From assembly GCA_016169945.1 (NCBI GenBank), contig JADLSH010000005.1, forward strand, positions 124,001 to 188,000: a DNA stretch of 64,000 nt, read 5' to 3'. Positions within the stretch are counted from its first letter, which is position 1. Every line of letters starts with the position of its first letter. Shown here in pieces: positions 46,641 to 58,314 of the stretch. Origin of the DNA: Trachythela sp. YZ-2020 (Eukaryota; Cnidaria; Anthozoa; Malacalcyonacea; Clavulariidae). The notes beneath the pieces were generated by a model. It was not told the DNA's origin and ran no database searches. It saw nothing but the letters and a program-made list of their open reading frames with translations. The translations under genes were made by a program, and so were the position numbers.

Positions 46641-49600
46641 TTAATAACAATTTACCATAACTTACAAAAAAAAATATAATAATACAAGCAAGTATGGAAG
46701 GATAGCAATAGGAGGAAACCAAATTCCCATTATTATAACTGCTCACCCAAATAATAAATATAAATACAACACATAAAAAATTACACAAATATTACAAAGG
46801 ACTAACATATATAGCTGAAAAAAGGATATCAGCTAAATGTCTAAATAAGCCTTAAGAGTTTTTTTTAAGCTGGCCAAACTCGATGAGTTCACAACATGAG
46901 AAGGGAGAGCATTCCAGTCTTCAACATATCGATTAAAAAAGGAAAATTTAAAGTAATTAGTATGAAATGCCTTCGGCCTCAATTTATAGCTATGACTAGC
47001 TCTAGTTCTTGTTGGTCCAACTAAATCCACATACTTTTTTGGATCAATGTCACAATACCCAAAAAGTATTTTGTAAAGTGTGACTAGACACAGATATTTT
47101 CTTCGATCTTCCAATGTTGACCACCCAAGTTTCTTCAGTCTGTCAACATATGATAACGATGAACCACAAATCAGGCGGGTAGCTCTCCTCTGTATTGATT
47201 CCAAGGCATAGATATGTTTTTGAAGATAAGGGTTCCAAACTGGACATCCGTATTCCAAAATTGGTAGGACAAGGGATTTAAAAGCAACCTCGACACCTGT
47301 GTGATTTTTAGTTGTAAAAGTCCTCCTAATCAATCCCAGGACGCGACTAGCTTTGGCACATATGTTATTAACATGACTGTCCCAAGATAGCGTTTCTTCT
47401 AACCAAATACCCAGGTGTTTATGGACATTGACTTTGGATATAACTTCATTTTCCAGAAAATAGTCATGATGTAACGGATACTTTTTTCTGGACACATGAA
47501 GTACCTTGCATTTATCGGTTCTCAGTTTCAGCTGCCAGGAATTACTCCATGCTGAAACATTTTGAATGTCCACCTGTAACTGAATACAATCTGCTGGTTT
47601 TACAATCTTTCGGGATAAGACACTATCGTCCATAAAGATTTCTGTATTAGACGTAACTGCTGCAGGAAGGTCATTAATATATATAATGAACAGCAGTGGT
47701 CCTAAAATACTGCCCTGTGGCACTCCTGAGGTAACATCCATCCACTTAGACATTTCTCCACCAACCACAACACGTTGCTCCGTGCTGTTAAGAAATCCTC
47801 GATCCATGTTGCAATTTGACCTTGTATACCATAAAGATGTAGTTTACGGATGAGGTGTAAATGGGAAACTTTGTCAAATGCCTTGGCAAAGTCCAGAAAC
47901 ACTACATCAGACGATTCTCTTTTATCCATTATACTAAGCCAATTGTGTACTAACTGCAATAATTGGGTAATACAGGAACGCCTTTCACGAAAACCATGTT
48001 GGTTATCGCATAATAGCTGTAGATCTGTTAAAAATGTCATAATGTGATTATGTAATAAGCGTTCTGCGACTTTAACGACAATACAGGTTAACGAAATTGG
48101 GCGGTAATTTTCAGCAGAGGAACGTTCGCCAGATTTAAAAATTGCTGCTACGTTGGCAACCTTCCATTCATGAGGGAGTTTTCCAACACTTAAGGTGTAA
48201 TTAAATAGAACTGCCAACGGATGAGACAATTCATTTGCACATTCCTTTAAAATCCGGGGAGATATTCCGTCGGGACCACATGCTTTATTTGTATCCAACG
48301 AGGCCAATACTTTAAATACATCATCAGCAGAAATAACTAATTCATCAATTTTACGATCTGTCACTGGTATCAAATCCCCTTCAAAATGTGCTAAGATGTT
48401 ATTGGGCTCATTGAAAACAGAATGAAAAAAGTTGTTTAATAGATCAGCTTTACTCTTGGCAGTATATGCTGAAGAACCACAGTAGTTGATACAAGAAGGG
48501 ATGCTTGAAATGCCAGTACGCGCCTTTACAAATGACCAAAATTTTCTCGGCTTTTCTGGAAGTGCGGAGACTAAGTTATTCACGTATGACCAATATGCTT
48601 TATTCAGTTCATCTTTGATCATATTGCTAAACCTTTTATACTTTAACCATTTATTAGGACAATCCGACATCTTGGCTTGCTTCCAAAGGCGACGCTTTTT
48701 TCGTATGCGTTTCTTAAGATCAGGTTTAATCCAAGGGGTGCCATATTGCTTACGAATAAATCTAGATGGGATATTTAGCTCGACTGTTTTAAAAAACAGC
48801 GTTTTCCATGATTCCCAAATTTCATCAATATCATTAACTAAATAAATGCAATCCCATGGGACCTTCTCAAAATCCTCCTTAAGCCCGGCCCAATTTGCTT
48901 TACGATAATCGTAAACCATACGAGCACCGAGTTTTGTTCTCGAAAATTTAAGCTTAACACTAAACTCAACAGAATCATGATCTGAATTACCCAGTCTTTC
49001 GCAAACTTTCACACATGAAATTAACTCTGGAGCCGTAGCAAGTACCAGATCTAAAATATTTCCATCACGTGTGGGTTCAGAGACAAGTTGGCACAGAAAA
49101 TAGTCTTGACTTATATCACAGAACGAGGATGAGATTGTATCATTTCCATGGGGATTTGCCGCCATCCAAGATATATTAGGCAGATTAAAATCACCGAGTA
49201 ATATAATATCAAGGTTATTTCCACTACTTTCGATTAGTGATAAAGATTTAGCCAATTCATTAAGGTAAACAATGTCAGTACCTGGTGGTCTATAAAACAC
49301 TCCTACTAACATAGACTTGCTTGGGTTACGTACTGTCACTTCGCACCACACAAGTTCACAGTCAGTTTCAAATTCCCCTTTTCTAACACAGTTCAGCTCT
49401 GACTTGTATGCAAGCAGCACCCCGCCGCCGTGTCGAGAACGATCTTTTCTGTGCACCATAAAGCTGTTAGGGAATATCTCCGAACTATTAATCGTAGAAT
49501 CAAGCCATGTTTCAGTAATTGCCACCAAATCGTAGTCATTACAAGACAATCTGCCTTGCAAATCAAGCGTTTTGTTCACAATACTTCTTGCGTTCAACGA

Positions 49601-49937
49601 TAAACAGTTTAAACTCGAAAGTCGAGTGCCTACGTTATTCTTTTCACCTTGAGAATGTTGATCAGGACCAGGGTTTGGGTGAACGTTGACCAAGTACGGT
49701 TTCGCCGGCAAAGCAAACGAAGCCACATGATTGCTGTAATAACATGTAATCCGTTTGAGAAATTTACGTGTTAAACACACTCCATACAATCCATCCCTCG
49801 ACAATCCATTCATATCCCGATGAACGAGTGTGTTAGAAAAATTTTCTTGAGATCTTATTTGATTAATGAACATAAATAAAGTCAAAAAGCCGTAGAAAAT
49901 CAAAGACTTTGACGAACACGTATTGTCCGCCATCTTG
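46641..49937 (-). mobile_element. CR1-group LINE inserted in the mariner transposase
   Basis: Flanked by ATACT (46636-46640 and 49938-49942; possibly a 9-bp duplication with one mismatch). Removing it restores TPSY-SPDLNP in the transposase. The 5' end lies only about four bases before the ORF start, so the copy looks full length with almost no leader. CAAGATGGCGG at the very start resembles a YY1 site. Confidence 0.88.
46833..49933 (-). pseudogene. LINE ORF: leader with 2A-like motif, endonuclease, reverse transcriptase
   Basis: Starts MADNTCSSKSL with a hydrophobic stretch (LIFYGFLTLFMFI), then YLVNVHPNPGPD, close to the 2A-like HPNPGP motif of cnidarian CR1 relatives. APE endonuclease: LNARSIVNK, ITETWLDSTI, LGDFNLPNISW, GNSDHDSV. 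RT: KSGERSSAENYRPISLTCI, GFRERRSC, FLDFAKAFDKV. A frameshift near 47790 is followed by GVPQGSILGPLLF and IFMDDS, where the usual A of the ADD box is M. The C-terminal part has VLPILEYGCPVWNPYL and RTRASHSYKLRPK. Ends at 46833. Confidence 0.9.
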
Positions 49938-50119
49938 ATACTCCCCTGATCTCAATCCCATAGAGTTGTGTTTCAACAAAATTAAGACTGTTTTGAATGG
50001 TGAGTTAAGGGAACTCGTTCACTCCAATTTGAACTTGGCTGTAGCAGAAGCAGTTGAGACTATCACGGAAAATGACATGATTGGATTTTATGAACTGACG
50101 GCTTATCTGTTCATATAAG

Positions 50120-50329
50120 AAACAGTGTCATCCATATAACTAAAACCTGCCACGCCTTTTCACAGACACAGTGACAGATCTATACTATAAAAGTATCACA
50201 TATTCACATTGTATTTAATCATAGATTTAATATACTTACGTCACGTAATATGATACATACTGCATACATGGCCATCGGAGAAATAACAATTATATTGTAT
50301 TTATATGTAAATGTATTTTTTATAAAGTA
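50120..50329. other. Mariner 3' non-coding sequence
   Basis: AT-rich sequence after the transposase stop; no gene. Confidence 0.5.
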
Positions 50330-50479
50330 CAGGGGCCGGTTTATAAAAAAGTAGTTAAAGTTAACTATAGTTAGTGCGAAAGTTAACCAATCACAATCAC
50401 GAATTTTACAGTTAACAACTATTTAACTACAAAACGGGTAGTTAAAATGTAGTGAAGACTTTTATACAACCGGCCCCTG
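50330..50479. mobile_element. TA-type MITE, 150 bp
   Basis: Ends CAGGGGCCGGTTTATAAAA and reverse complement (TTTTATACAACCGGCCCCTG), flanked by TA (50328-50329 and 50480-50481). It is nested in the mariner. Confidence 0.85.
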
Positions 50480-50649
50480 TACTATACTGATTTCGCGAGT
50501 GTAATATTATCAGCTCTCAAAATTATATACACCCGACACCTGTTTCTCAAAATATTCGAGACTTTAAAAAGCGAGTTTGTAATTTTTAAATTATTATAAA
50601 TAGAAAATTAAAGTTGTCTAATTGATATGATCTACTACTTGATTTCATA

Positions 50650-50757
50650 GAAAACATAAAATAAAGCCTGCCAAATGACTTATGTCGTTTATTTGCTGAC
50701 GCAGAAAAAAAAGGACAAGTCATTTGGCAGAGGTCATTTGGTAGGCTTTATTTTATG
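50650..50757. repeat. Short inverted repeat
   Basis: AAAATAAAGCCTGCCAAATGACTT and its near reverse complement face each other around about 60 bases, with an extra CATTTGG copy. Possibly the remains of a very small MITE. Confidence 0.6.
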
Positions 50758-51013
50758 CCTCGTTTCATACATTGTCCATGTGAATGAATCAAACCACAAT
50801 TACTTGTTAATATAACTACAAAAAATAGTCTTACATTTTATTATAAAGTTTATTAATAACACAAATTCCGTGGTGAACATAATATCAACTTTATCTGTTC
50901 AATATGATGTTTGGTGGTATTCAAGTAAAAATACTGTAGGGGTAAAATATCAACATTTTAAATTAGGCAAATTAATGCACAATGTACAAGTGTTAGCTCT
51001 CTAGACCTTTTTT

Positions 51014-52813
51014 TTAGTTTTTGGATAAATGCAGCAAGATAGATGCAGCATTATTCAAATCTTGTTTTGCACTGTCAGTGCTGCTTGTGTTAACCGATCT
51101 TGGTTGTGCCTTGGTTTGTGCAGTTTCACAGGCATAAGCAACATCAACAGATCTTGATTGTGCCTCCGGTTGTGCTGATTCATACGCAGCATTCTCAACT
51201 GTAGCTGGAGGCCTAGGATGCAAAGTAGATGCAAATTCCCTTGTGGGGGGAAAAGTAGAATACTCTGGCTGGTACCTGTTTGGCAAATAATTTGCTTCGG
51301 GTTGTACTGTTTCTGTTGCATATGCAGCATTCTGAACAGTTGCTGGAGTATACGAAAATACACTCGCCAGGGGGTGCACTGTTGGCAAGTTTGCTGGCAA
51401 TCCTGGCATAGGCATTGCTGGCATTGTCCCATACATATTATGTGCCCCATACGCCATGGGGTAATCGAAGCCTGTCGGAAAATGTGGTGGATATGGCCTT
51501 GGGATAGGGAAATTCATGTTTACTTGAGTTTGTGGTTCCACATTATGTTGATGCAAGCTTTCCCTCACAACTATTGCTAACTGTTCGGCTTCTTCCTTTT
51601 CTGAACCAGGGGCAGAATGCAGAATTTCCGAAACAAAGTTCTCGGGCTCAGTCTTAGAGCTGCTGCCAGCATCACGTTTGCAACTCGGAAACTCTACTCT
51701 GAGACGCTCTAGTGAAGATTTGGCGGGATTTTCATGCGCATGCCTGCGTTTACAACTCTGTTTTGATCTGCTATAAAAAGAACTGTGGGAATCATTGTCA
51801 GTCATAGCTTTCCCTAAAATATTCTCGATATCATGCTTCCCAGGTATTTTCCCACCAAGGTTCTTTTTACAATATTCCTGCACAAGGAACACATGTTTAC
51901 GTAATAATGACCAGTTTTTGTTGCCGTTCACCATGTATGCAGCCTTGTTTGCCTGCATCAAGTCACTTTCAATTTTAACATGTACTTTGTCTTTTGCACT
52001 CTCGACGAAGCTCTTCTTTCAACTGGTTAAGCTCGCATTCGTGTTTCTTCAGTTGTCATCGCATTTCTTTTATCTTAGGTTATCCCGGATGAAACTTTTC
52101 CAACCCACATTTAAATACAGATGAACATTTACCGTAATCGCAGTTACGAGCACAGAATGACCCAAACGTAAATGACAATTGCTACATATATTTCCATCGC
52201 GCGGATCGGACTTAACTCTGTTTAGTCTCGCTTCAGTTTCTTCAATTTTCTCTCGTAATTGCTGTATAACAGATTTCTTCTCGTCAATTTTTTCCTCGCT
52301 TTTAAGAACGTATCTCTCAAGTGGGGTTTTTTCACCGTATAATTGATCCGTATCACTGTCTTCCTCGTCACTATCACAGTCCAGAAAGTCGCGATCGAGA
52401 CAAGCTCGCACCGTTGAATGTTGTGCGGTAAAGCTAGATGTAGACGCTCTAGTCGTTGAATGTTGTGAGGTAGATGTAGGCGGTATTAACTTGCATGGAT
52501 CACCTCTTTCGTCAACTTTCGATTTTACGCTAGGCGAAGAGCCTTCAAATACTCTCACTTTTAGTCGAGGAACATCCGTCCCTTGAATACATTTTGAGCT
52601 CGAAATAGCGATCCTCAAGCAAAGCGGGTCGTTGTTCATCACAACATATTCTTTCTCGTCGTTCTCATACATTAGACCAAATTCCATTGATTTAGTCTTT
52701 GGAACTTCACACGAGATGGCGTTTGTTAAATCGCTATACGTCTTCGGTGGATCCATAAAAAAAACACGTAGAGTATCACCCACTTGCACTTGGACTTGCA
52801 TTTTGGGGTCCAT
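51014..52813 (-). pseudogene. Accessory protein of the mariner element: PB1-like, coiled coil, CCHC knuckle
   Basis: ATG 52813. The N-terminus (MDPKMQVQVQVGDTLRVFFM ... LRIAIS) has the look of a PB1/ubiquitin-fold domain. Then a Ser/Thr-rich linker with QHSTTRASTS repeats, an acidic patch (DCDSDEEDSDTD), a coiled coil (EEKIDEKKSVIQQLREKIEE), and CSNCHLRLGHS followed in another frame by RNCDYGKC, together a CCHC zinc knuckle. Frames change near 52150 and 52020. The last part (51961-51014) has NWSLLRKHVFLVQEYC, basic stretches and a Pro/Met-rich tail (MPAMPMPGLPANLP). It is convergent with the transposase. The family seems cnidarian-specific to me; no function is known. Confidence 0.6.
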
Positions 52814-54321
52814 GTTTCCATAAATCGCGATAAAATTACAACTTTTAAAACGTGTAAAACCTATACTCGAAAACCTGCTAACATGGCAAAGGCGTCAACA
52901 AAACATGCTTGTATTCTTGCACAAATGTTAACATTTCACGCGCCAAACGTGCACGTTTCATTGGTGAAAGTGACAGGAGGCGTTACCAAACCTTCACGTT
53001 TGAAACGTAAACAAACGCGTTAAAATCAGCACGCTTCAAGGTTGAACGCAAATGGTAATATTAAAATCTCCAAATTCAGGTTTAGTTCTAGCTATGGCAA
53101 AGAAAATGTGGTTATTGAGCAAGCATAAAAAATAACCCCAATTGCCAATGATGTTGGTTTTCAACCTATAGAAATAACACCCTCGTCTGTTACCTCGTTA
53201 TTGTCGTTAAACCAAGTATCCTCGGAGCAACTAGTTACAGTTAAGGCAAAAGTTGCTAAGATAAGTGGCACAAAGAAGATAACAACCTCAAGAAACCCAA
53301 ATAATCAACTGACGACCCAACTGCGTCACTCAAGGTCATTTTGTGGGAGCAGTTTGTAGATAGCCTAAAGGAGGATAAAACATATGTGCTCAAAAATCTC
53401 TGACTGAAGCGTGAAAATAATGGGTCTATGTATCTGAACACACCTAAAAGTGATGAGTTCTCTTCTGAAGAATGTGAAGCATTTGAGAAAACTGTTGTCG
53501 AAGATATACATGGAGAGTGGAAGTCAATTTCTACTTATCAAGCCTGCCTGAAGTGTGCAAAGAAAGCTGTTCCAAAGCATGGGATAGTTTTACAGTGTGA
53601 AACATGTCACATGATTCAAAAGGTTGCCCCAAGAAACAAACGATGGTTTTTGAGATGTCTGTTTGCCAATCTAACGAAAGAAGAGGAAATTATCAGTTTG
53701 GCCATTTTCAATGAAAACGTAAAAGCCTTGGTGGACCTGGTTCCACAAGCCATTTGTCTGTCCGATGTTTCTCCAGATGACTTAAGTGATGCACTTCTGT
53801 CAATGCCTGATCTAAAGATAACATATGACTCAGTGGCAAAAAAGGTGACTAATATTGCTAAAATTGACAGCAAGTGCATTTGACATTTCCTACTATGTTG
53901 ACATTTCCTGTTATTTTAATAGACGTTCTATTTTTGTTCTCTTATGTTAAAGAAACATCACTTTTGGTCCTGTACTCTTTTAATAAATGATTATATTGAC
54001 ATTTAGCATAAATAACTATTGTGGCACTATGTTGCTGAAATTGACATTTAAATTAGCAAGTGCATTTGACATTTTCTACTATGATGTTGATATTTCCTGT
54101 TATTTTAATAGACATTCTACTTTTGTTCTCTTATATGTTAAAGTTGGGTCCTGTACCCTTTTAAATGATATTGACATTTTAAATAAATAACTATTGTGGC
54201 ACTTGTTACTATGTCTATGTTTTGCTACTTTACAATAGTGTATGTATAGAATTTATAAAGTGGCTATTACGGATGTCACAGAGGTGTCGAGACGCTAAAA
54301 ATATTTGTCTGTGTTTTTTGG

Positions 54322-54521
54322 CGTTGAACATTACGTTTACACGCCACTTTTAAGCATGTTTTGCTCACATGTTTACAATTCTAATCTTAAACAGCTATCC
54401 CTCTTATCACTTATGATAGCAATTCTGACCCAGAACCGGATTGGTCGTTTAAAATTAGAATTGTAAACATGTGAGCAAAACATGCTTAGAAATGGGCGTA
54501 AACGTAACTTTCATACGTTGA
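54322..54521. repeat. Inverted repeat, also at 56543-56742
   Basis: TTACGTTTACACGCC and AAGCATGTTTTGCTCACATG with TTTACAATTCTAAT are repeated in reverse on the other side of a roughly 70-base centre. The duplicate lies one unit downstream. It could be a small fold-back element that entered before the duplication. Confidence 0.7.
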
Positions 54522-55355
54522 CACTTCGGCAACATCGTAATAATACGTTAAATCTTATCCTGCAAGCAGAGCCTTATTTTCGTAGTAACATCTATATCAC
54601 CTGTAAATGAAGTTGTTTTCTCACTAACAGTTGTTTTCTCGAGGCAGCAATTTCCTTGCGATAGTAACTCCTAGTATTAGGATATCTTTTAAAGAAAGTT
54701 TCTAATAATCGTTCTTAAAAGAACTGGGGTTTTTTTGGTGGGGTTTCTTATTATTGGTCTTTAATTGTCGAGTCCCCAAACAATTGCACAGTATTCACCA
54801 CTTAAATTGAGATTATTACAAAATTGACAGTTACATTATTCTTAGGTTGAAGACGAGTGCCATTTTATAATAATCACAATTTAAATTTATTAGAAATTGA
54901 GAGATAATAACATTACTTGTCCCATTTTGTAATAATCTCAATTTAAGTTGTTTAGTAATTAAAAGATAATAGGATTACTTGAGTAATATACTTTGAATAA
55001 ATATTAAATGAAATATTCTTAAGGTGGTCATTCACCTTTTGAAAGTGATCTTTAAAAAAAAATTTTCAAAGAAAATTTTTTTTTCGATTTAGATACTAGA
55101 GTGGGGGCACCTTAGGAAAAACTATATTGACACTGCTAAGGATAATGAAGGCACAACCTATGAAGCAGGCTTCTAAATATTTCTGAAGGGAAAAAACACT
55201 AAACTAAACTTTTAAATGGCATTTTCTCTGCTTTCAATGATTTCGCCATCATGGGGAATCTTTGTGACACCATAACTTTTCTAATATTTGATGTACAAGG
55301 CTGGTACTTGGCATGCTAATGGCTAATGACTTTATCTAGTTCCTGACACTCAAAT

Positions 55356-56104
55356 TTGCCAATTGCCAATGATGTTGGTTTTCAACCTATAGAAATAACA
55401 CCCTCGTCTGTTACCTCGTTATTGTCGTTAAACCAAGTATCCTCGGAGCAACTAGTTACAGTTAAGGCAAAAGTTGCTAAGATAAGTGGCGCAAAGAAGA
55501 TAACAACCTCAAGAAACCCAAATAATCAACTGACGACCCAACTGCGTCACTCAAGGTCATTTTGTGGGAGCAGTTTGTAGATAGCCTAAAGGAGGATAAA
55601 ACATATGTGCTCAAAAATCTCTGACTGAAGCGTGAAAATAATGGGTCTATGTATCTGAACACACCTAAAAGTGATGAGTTCTCTTCTGAAGAATGTGAAG
55701 CATTTGAGAAAACTGTTGTCGAAGATATACATGGAGAGTGGAAGTCAATTTCTACTTATCAAGCCTGCCTGAAGTGTGCAAAGAAAGCTGTTCCAAAGCA
55801 TGGGATAGTTTTACAGTGTGAAACATGTCACATGATTCAAAAGGTTGCCCCAAGAAACAAACGATGGTTTTTGAGATGTCTGTTTGCCAATCTAACGAAA
55901 GAAGAGGAAATTATCAGTTTGGCCATTTTCAATGAAAACGTAAAAGCCTTGGTGGACCTGGTTCCACAAGCCATTTGTCTGTCCGATGTTTCTCCAGATG
56001 ACTTAAGTGATGCACTTCTGTCAATGCCTGATCTAAAGATAACATATGACTCAGTGGCAAAAAAGGTGACTAATATTGCTAAAATTGACAGCAAGTGCAT
56101 TTGA
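55356..56104 (+). pseudogene. Second copy of the RPA-like 3' region
   Basis: Duplicate of 53135-53883 lacking the N-terminal exons. It starts at IANDVGFQPIE and carries the same frameshift and the same TGA before MYLNTPKSDEF, so both defects predate the duplication. The open part (55649-56104) includes the Cys-x2-Cys...Cys-x2-Cys ribbon and a helical C-terminus (LSDVSPDDLSDALLSM). Confidence 0.8.
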
Positions 56105-57244
56105 CATTTCCTACTATGTTGACATTTCCTGTTATTTTAATAGACGTTCTATTTTTGTTCTCTTATGTTAAAGAAACATCACTTTTGGTCCTGTACTCTT
56201 TTAATAAATGATTATATTGACATTTAGCATAAATAACTATTGTGGCACTATGTTGCTGAAATTGACATTTAAATTAGCAAGTGCATTTGACATTTTCTAC
56301 TATGATGTTGATATTTCCTGTTATTTTAATAGACATTCTACTTTTGTTCTCTTATATGTTAAAGTTGGGTCCTGTACCCTTTTAAATGATATTGACATTT
56401 TAAATAAATAACTATTGTGGCACTTGTTACTATGTCTATGTTTTGCTACTTTACAATAGTGTATGTATAGAATTTATAAAGTGGCTATTACGGATGTCAC
56501 AGAGGTGTCGAGACGCTAAAAATATTTGTCTGTGTTTTTTGGCGTTGAACATTACGTTTACACGCCCACTTTTAAGCATGTTTTGCTCACATGTTTACAA
56601 TTCTAATCTTAAACAGCTATCCCTCTTATCACTTATGATAGCAATTCTGACCCAGAACCGGATTGGTCGTTTAAAATTAGAATTGTAAACATGTGAGCAA
56701 AACATGCTTAGAAATGGGCGTAAACGTAACTTTCATACGTTGACACTTCGGCAACATCGTAATAATACGTTAAATCTTATCCTGCAAGCAGAGCCTTATT
56801 TTCGTAGTAACATCTATATCACCTGTAAATGAAGTTGTTTTCTCACTAACAGTTGTTTTCTCGAGGCAGCAATTTCCTTGCGATAGTAACTCCTAGTATT
56901 AGGATATCTTTTAAAGAAAGTTTCTAATAATCGTTCTTAAAAGAACTGGGGTTTTTTTGGTGGGGTTTCTTATTATTGGTCTTTAATTGTCGAGTCCCCA
57001 AACAATTGCACAGTATTCACCACTTAAATTGAGATTATTACAAAATTGACAGTTACATTATTCTTAGGTTGAAGACGCGTGCCATTTTGTAATAATCACA
57101 ATTTAAATTTATTAGTAATTGAGAGATAATAACATTACTTGTCCCATTTGGGAATAATCTCAATTTAAGTTGTTTAGTAATTAAAAGATAATAAGATTAC
57201 TTGAGTAATATACTTTGAATAAATATTAAATGAAATATTCTTAA

Positions 57245-57979
57245 GGTGGTCATTCACCTTTTGAAAGTGATCTTTAAAAAAAAATTTTCAAAGAAAATTT
57301 TTTTTTCGATTTAGATACTAGAGTGGGGGCACCTTAGGAAAAACTATATTGACACTGCTAAGGATAATGAAGGCACAACCTATGAAGCAGGCTTCTAAAT
57401 ATTTCTGAAGGGAAAAAACACTAAACTAAACTTTTAAATGGCATTTTCTCTGCTTTCAATGATTTCGCCATCATGGGGAATCTTTGTGACACCATAACTT
57501 TTCTAATATTTGATGTACAAGGCTGGTACTTGGCATGCTAATGGCTAATGACTTTATCTAGTTCCTGACACTCAAATTTCAATATATTTCATTGACAATG
57601 AATTATTGAGGTTTAATACCTTAATTATTAACTTAAAACATTGAATTTTCACCTACTATTCAAATTTGTTACTGCAGTTTTTGAAATAAAGCTTTAAACT
57701 GAAATCAAAGAGTGTCAGGAACTAGCCCATGTTATTAGCATTAAAAATATATATCATTCACTTCATTCTGATTAATGGTTCTTGTGTTATCGTGTTACAC
57801 GTTAAGTCAAATTGTCGCTAATTTGACAGCCGCCATGTTGGCTAATTAGTGTAATTAGTGAGTTAAGTGAAAATTTTTTTTAGAAGTTCATTTCTATTAG
57901 TTTGCTCTTTCAAAAAATGGTTTTGTATTAAGTCTGTTTTGAAAAATGAAAAAAATTGCTCGAAAGGTGAATGACCACC
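57245..57979. mobile_element. TTAA-type MITE; truncated copy at 55023-55357
   Basis: GGTGGTCATTCACC and its reverse complement GGTGAATGACCACC are bounded by TTAA on both sides (57241-57244 and 57980-57983), as for piggyBac or Kolobok relatives. The tandem duplication junction falls inside it, so the upstream unit holds only its left half. Confidence 0.85.
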
Positions 57980-58255
57980 TTAAAAGGTTAGACCAAATAA
58001 ATGTTTCATATCTCTAGGAAGTCAGCACAAAATCTCGACTTGTATAGTAATTTGTATTGTCGGGTAGATGAAAGTGTTTTACGACCCCTCCCCACACAAC
58101 ACTTAGTGTATCAAATTGATTTTTTCACTATTTTTCACTACTGTCTTTTTATGAGAGATTTTATTCTTGTTCATTACTGTGTGGGAGAATAATCGATTGT
58201 GGCTATATATTATTAGGGTAGTTTTTAATCACCATAATACACCATGGTGCTACTG

Positions 58256-58262
58256 TATAAAA
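58256..58262 (+). promoter_or_regulatory. TATA box of the RING gene
   Basis: TATAAAA lies 53 bases before ATG 58315, a normal distance for a short polymerase II leader. Confidence 0.45.
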
Positions 58263-58314
58263 CGGGAGATCTCACTTCACAAGCTACAGCAGTTGGACGA
58301 CTTAGTAAAAAAAA

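Larger units (their letters stand above)
45860..50119 (+). pseudogene. Tc1/mariner DDE transposase split by a LINE
   Basis: First helix-turn-helix RGLAQFANEFHVSANTVKSV, then a TAA at about 45952. The second part runs MHTVPKPKGGKTHS, MSLAEIIDELTQFGGQVSIS, VKFLDEAGIKIPD (first Asp), VVMDNLSAHHYEGG (second Asp), a TAA near 46580, LLYTPSY. The 3' part resumes at 49943: SPDLNPIELCFNKIKTVL (Glu) to YELTAYLFI. Counting through the stop, 37 residues separate the second Asp and the Glu (DD37E). Two stops plus the LINE make it dead. Confidence 0.85.
45801..53055. mobile_element. Tc1/mariner-type transposon with an accessory gene
   Basis: About 70-bp terminal repeats (CCATTTGCGTTCAACCTTGA, AACGCGTTTGTTTACGTTTC) are flanked by TA on each side (45799-45800, 53056-53057). 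It encodes a DDE transposase (plus) and, convergently, an unrelated accessory protein (minus). Without the LINE it is about 3.96 kb, long for the superfamily. Confidence 0.88.
11871..53883 (+). mobile_element. Helitron with RPA-like gene, several insertions; ends not found
   Basis: The Rep/helicase gene is read in three blocks (about 11985-14246, 21423-23895, 43776-44462), followed by an RPA-like gene (45486 onward). Rep, PIF1-type helicase and RPA on one strand is the Helitron set. I could not identify the TC start or the hairpin-CTRR end, so the limits given are those of the coding parts. About 34 kb of the span is later insertions. Confidence 0.75.
45486..53883 (+). pseudogene. RPA-like ssDNA-binding gene split by a mariner element
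   Basis: ATG 45486 (METSQQSQ), donor CAAT|GTAAGC, intron 45511-45605, then exon 2 from 45606: SEVNKDANDLKCYVHTLSPV ... FEKHHGDKSP. The mariner occupies 45801-53055. Removing it plus one TA restores KSPINIKISKFRF, then IANDVGFQPIEITPS, TVKAKVAKISG, VILWEQFVD, and YQACLKCAKKAVP...CETC, a Cys-x2-Cys...Cys-x2-Cys ribbon as in the RPA70 C-terminal OB fold. Defects: TAA near 53130, a frameshift near 53325 and TGA at 53402. The position after a Helitron helicase fits the RPA subunits some Helitrons carry. It ends at 53883. Confidence 0.75.
53137..57578 (+). repeat. Recent tandem duplication, 2.22-kb unit twice
   Basis: 53137-55357 and 55358-57578 are near-identical; I noticed only about ten differences (for example GGCACAAAG/GGCGCAAAG, CGCCACT/CGCCCACT, CCATTTTGTAAT/CCATTTGGGAAT). 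The unit contains the RPA-like 3' region, an inverted repeat, an inverted scrap of the RING-gene 3' end and the first 330 bp of a TTAA-type MITE. Confidence 0.95.

Noticed and set aside
53428..53883. Independent small gene from the ATG at 53428 (and 55649)
   Set aside because: It is the continuation of the RPA-like frame after a TGA; the downstream Met is internal.
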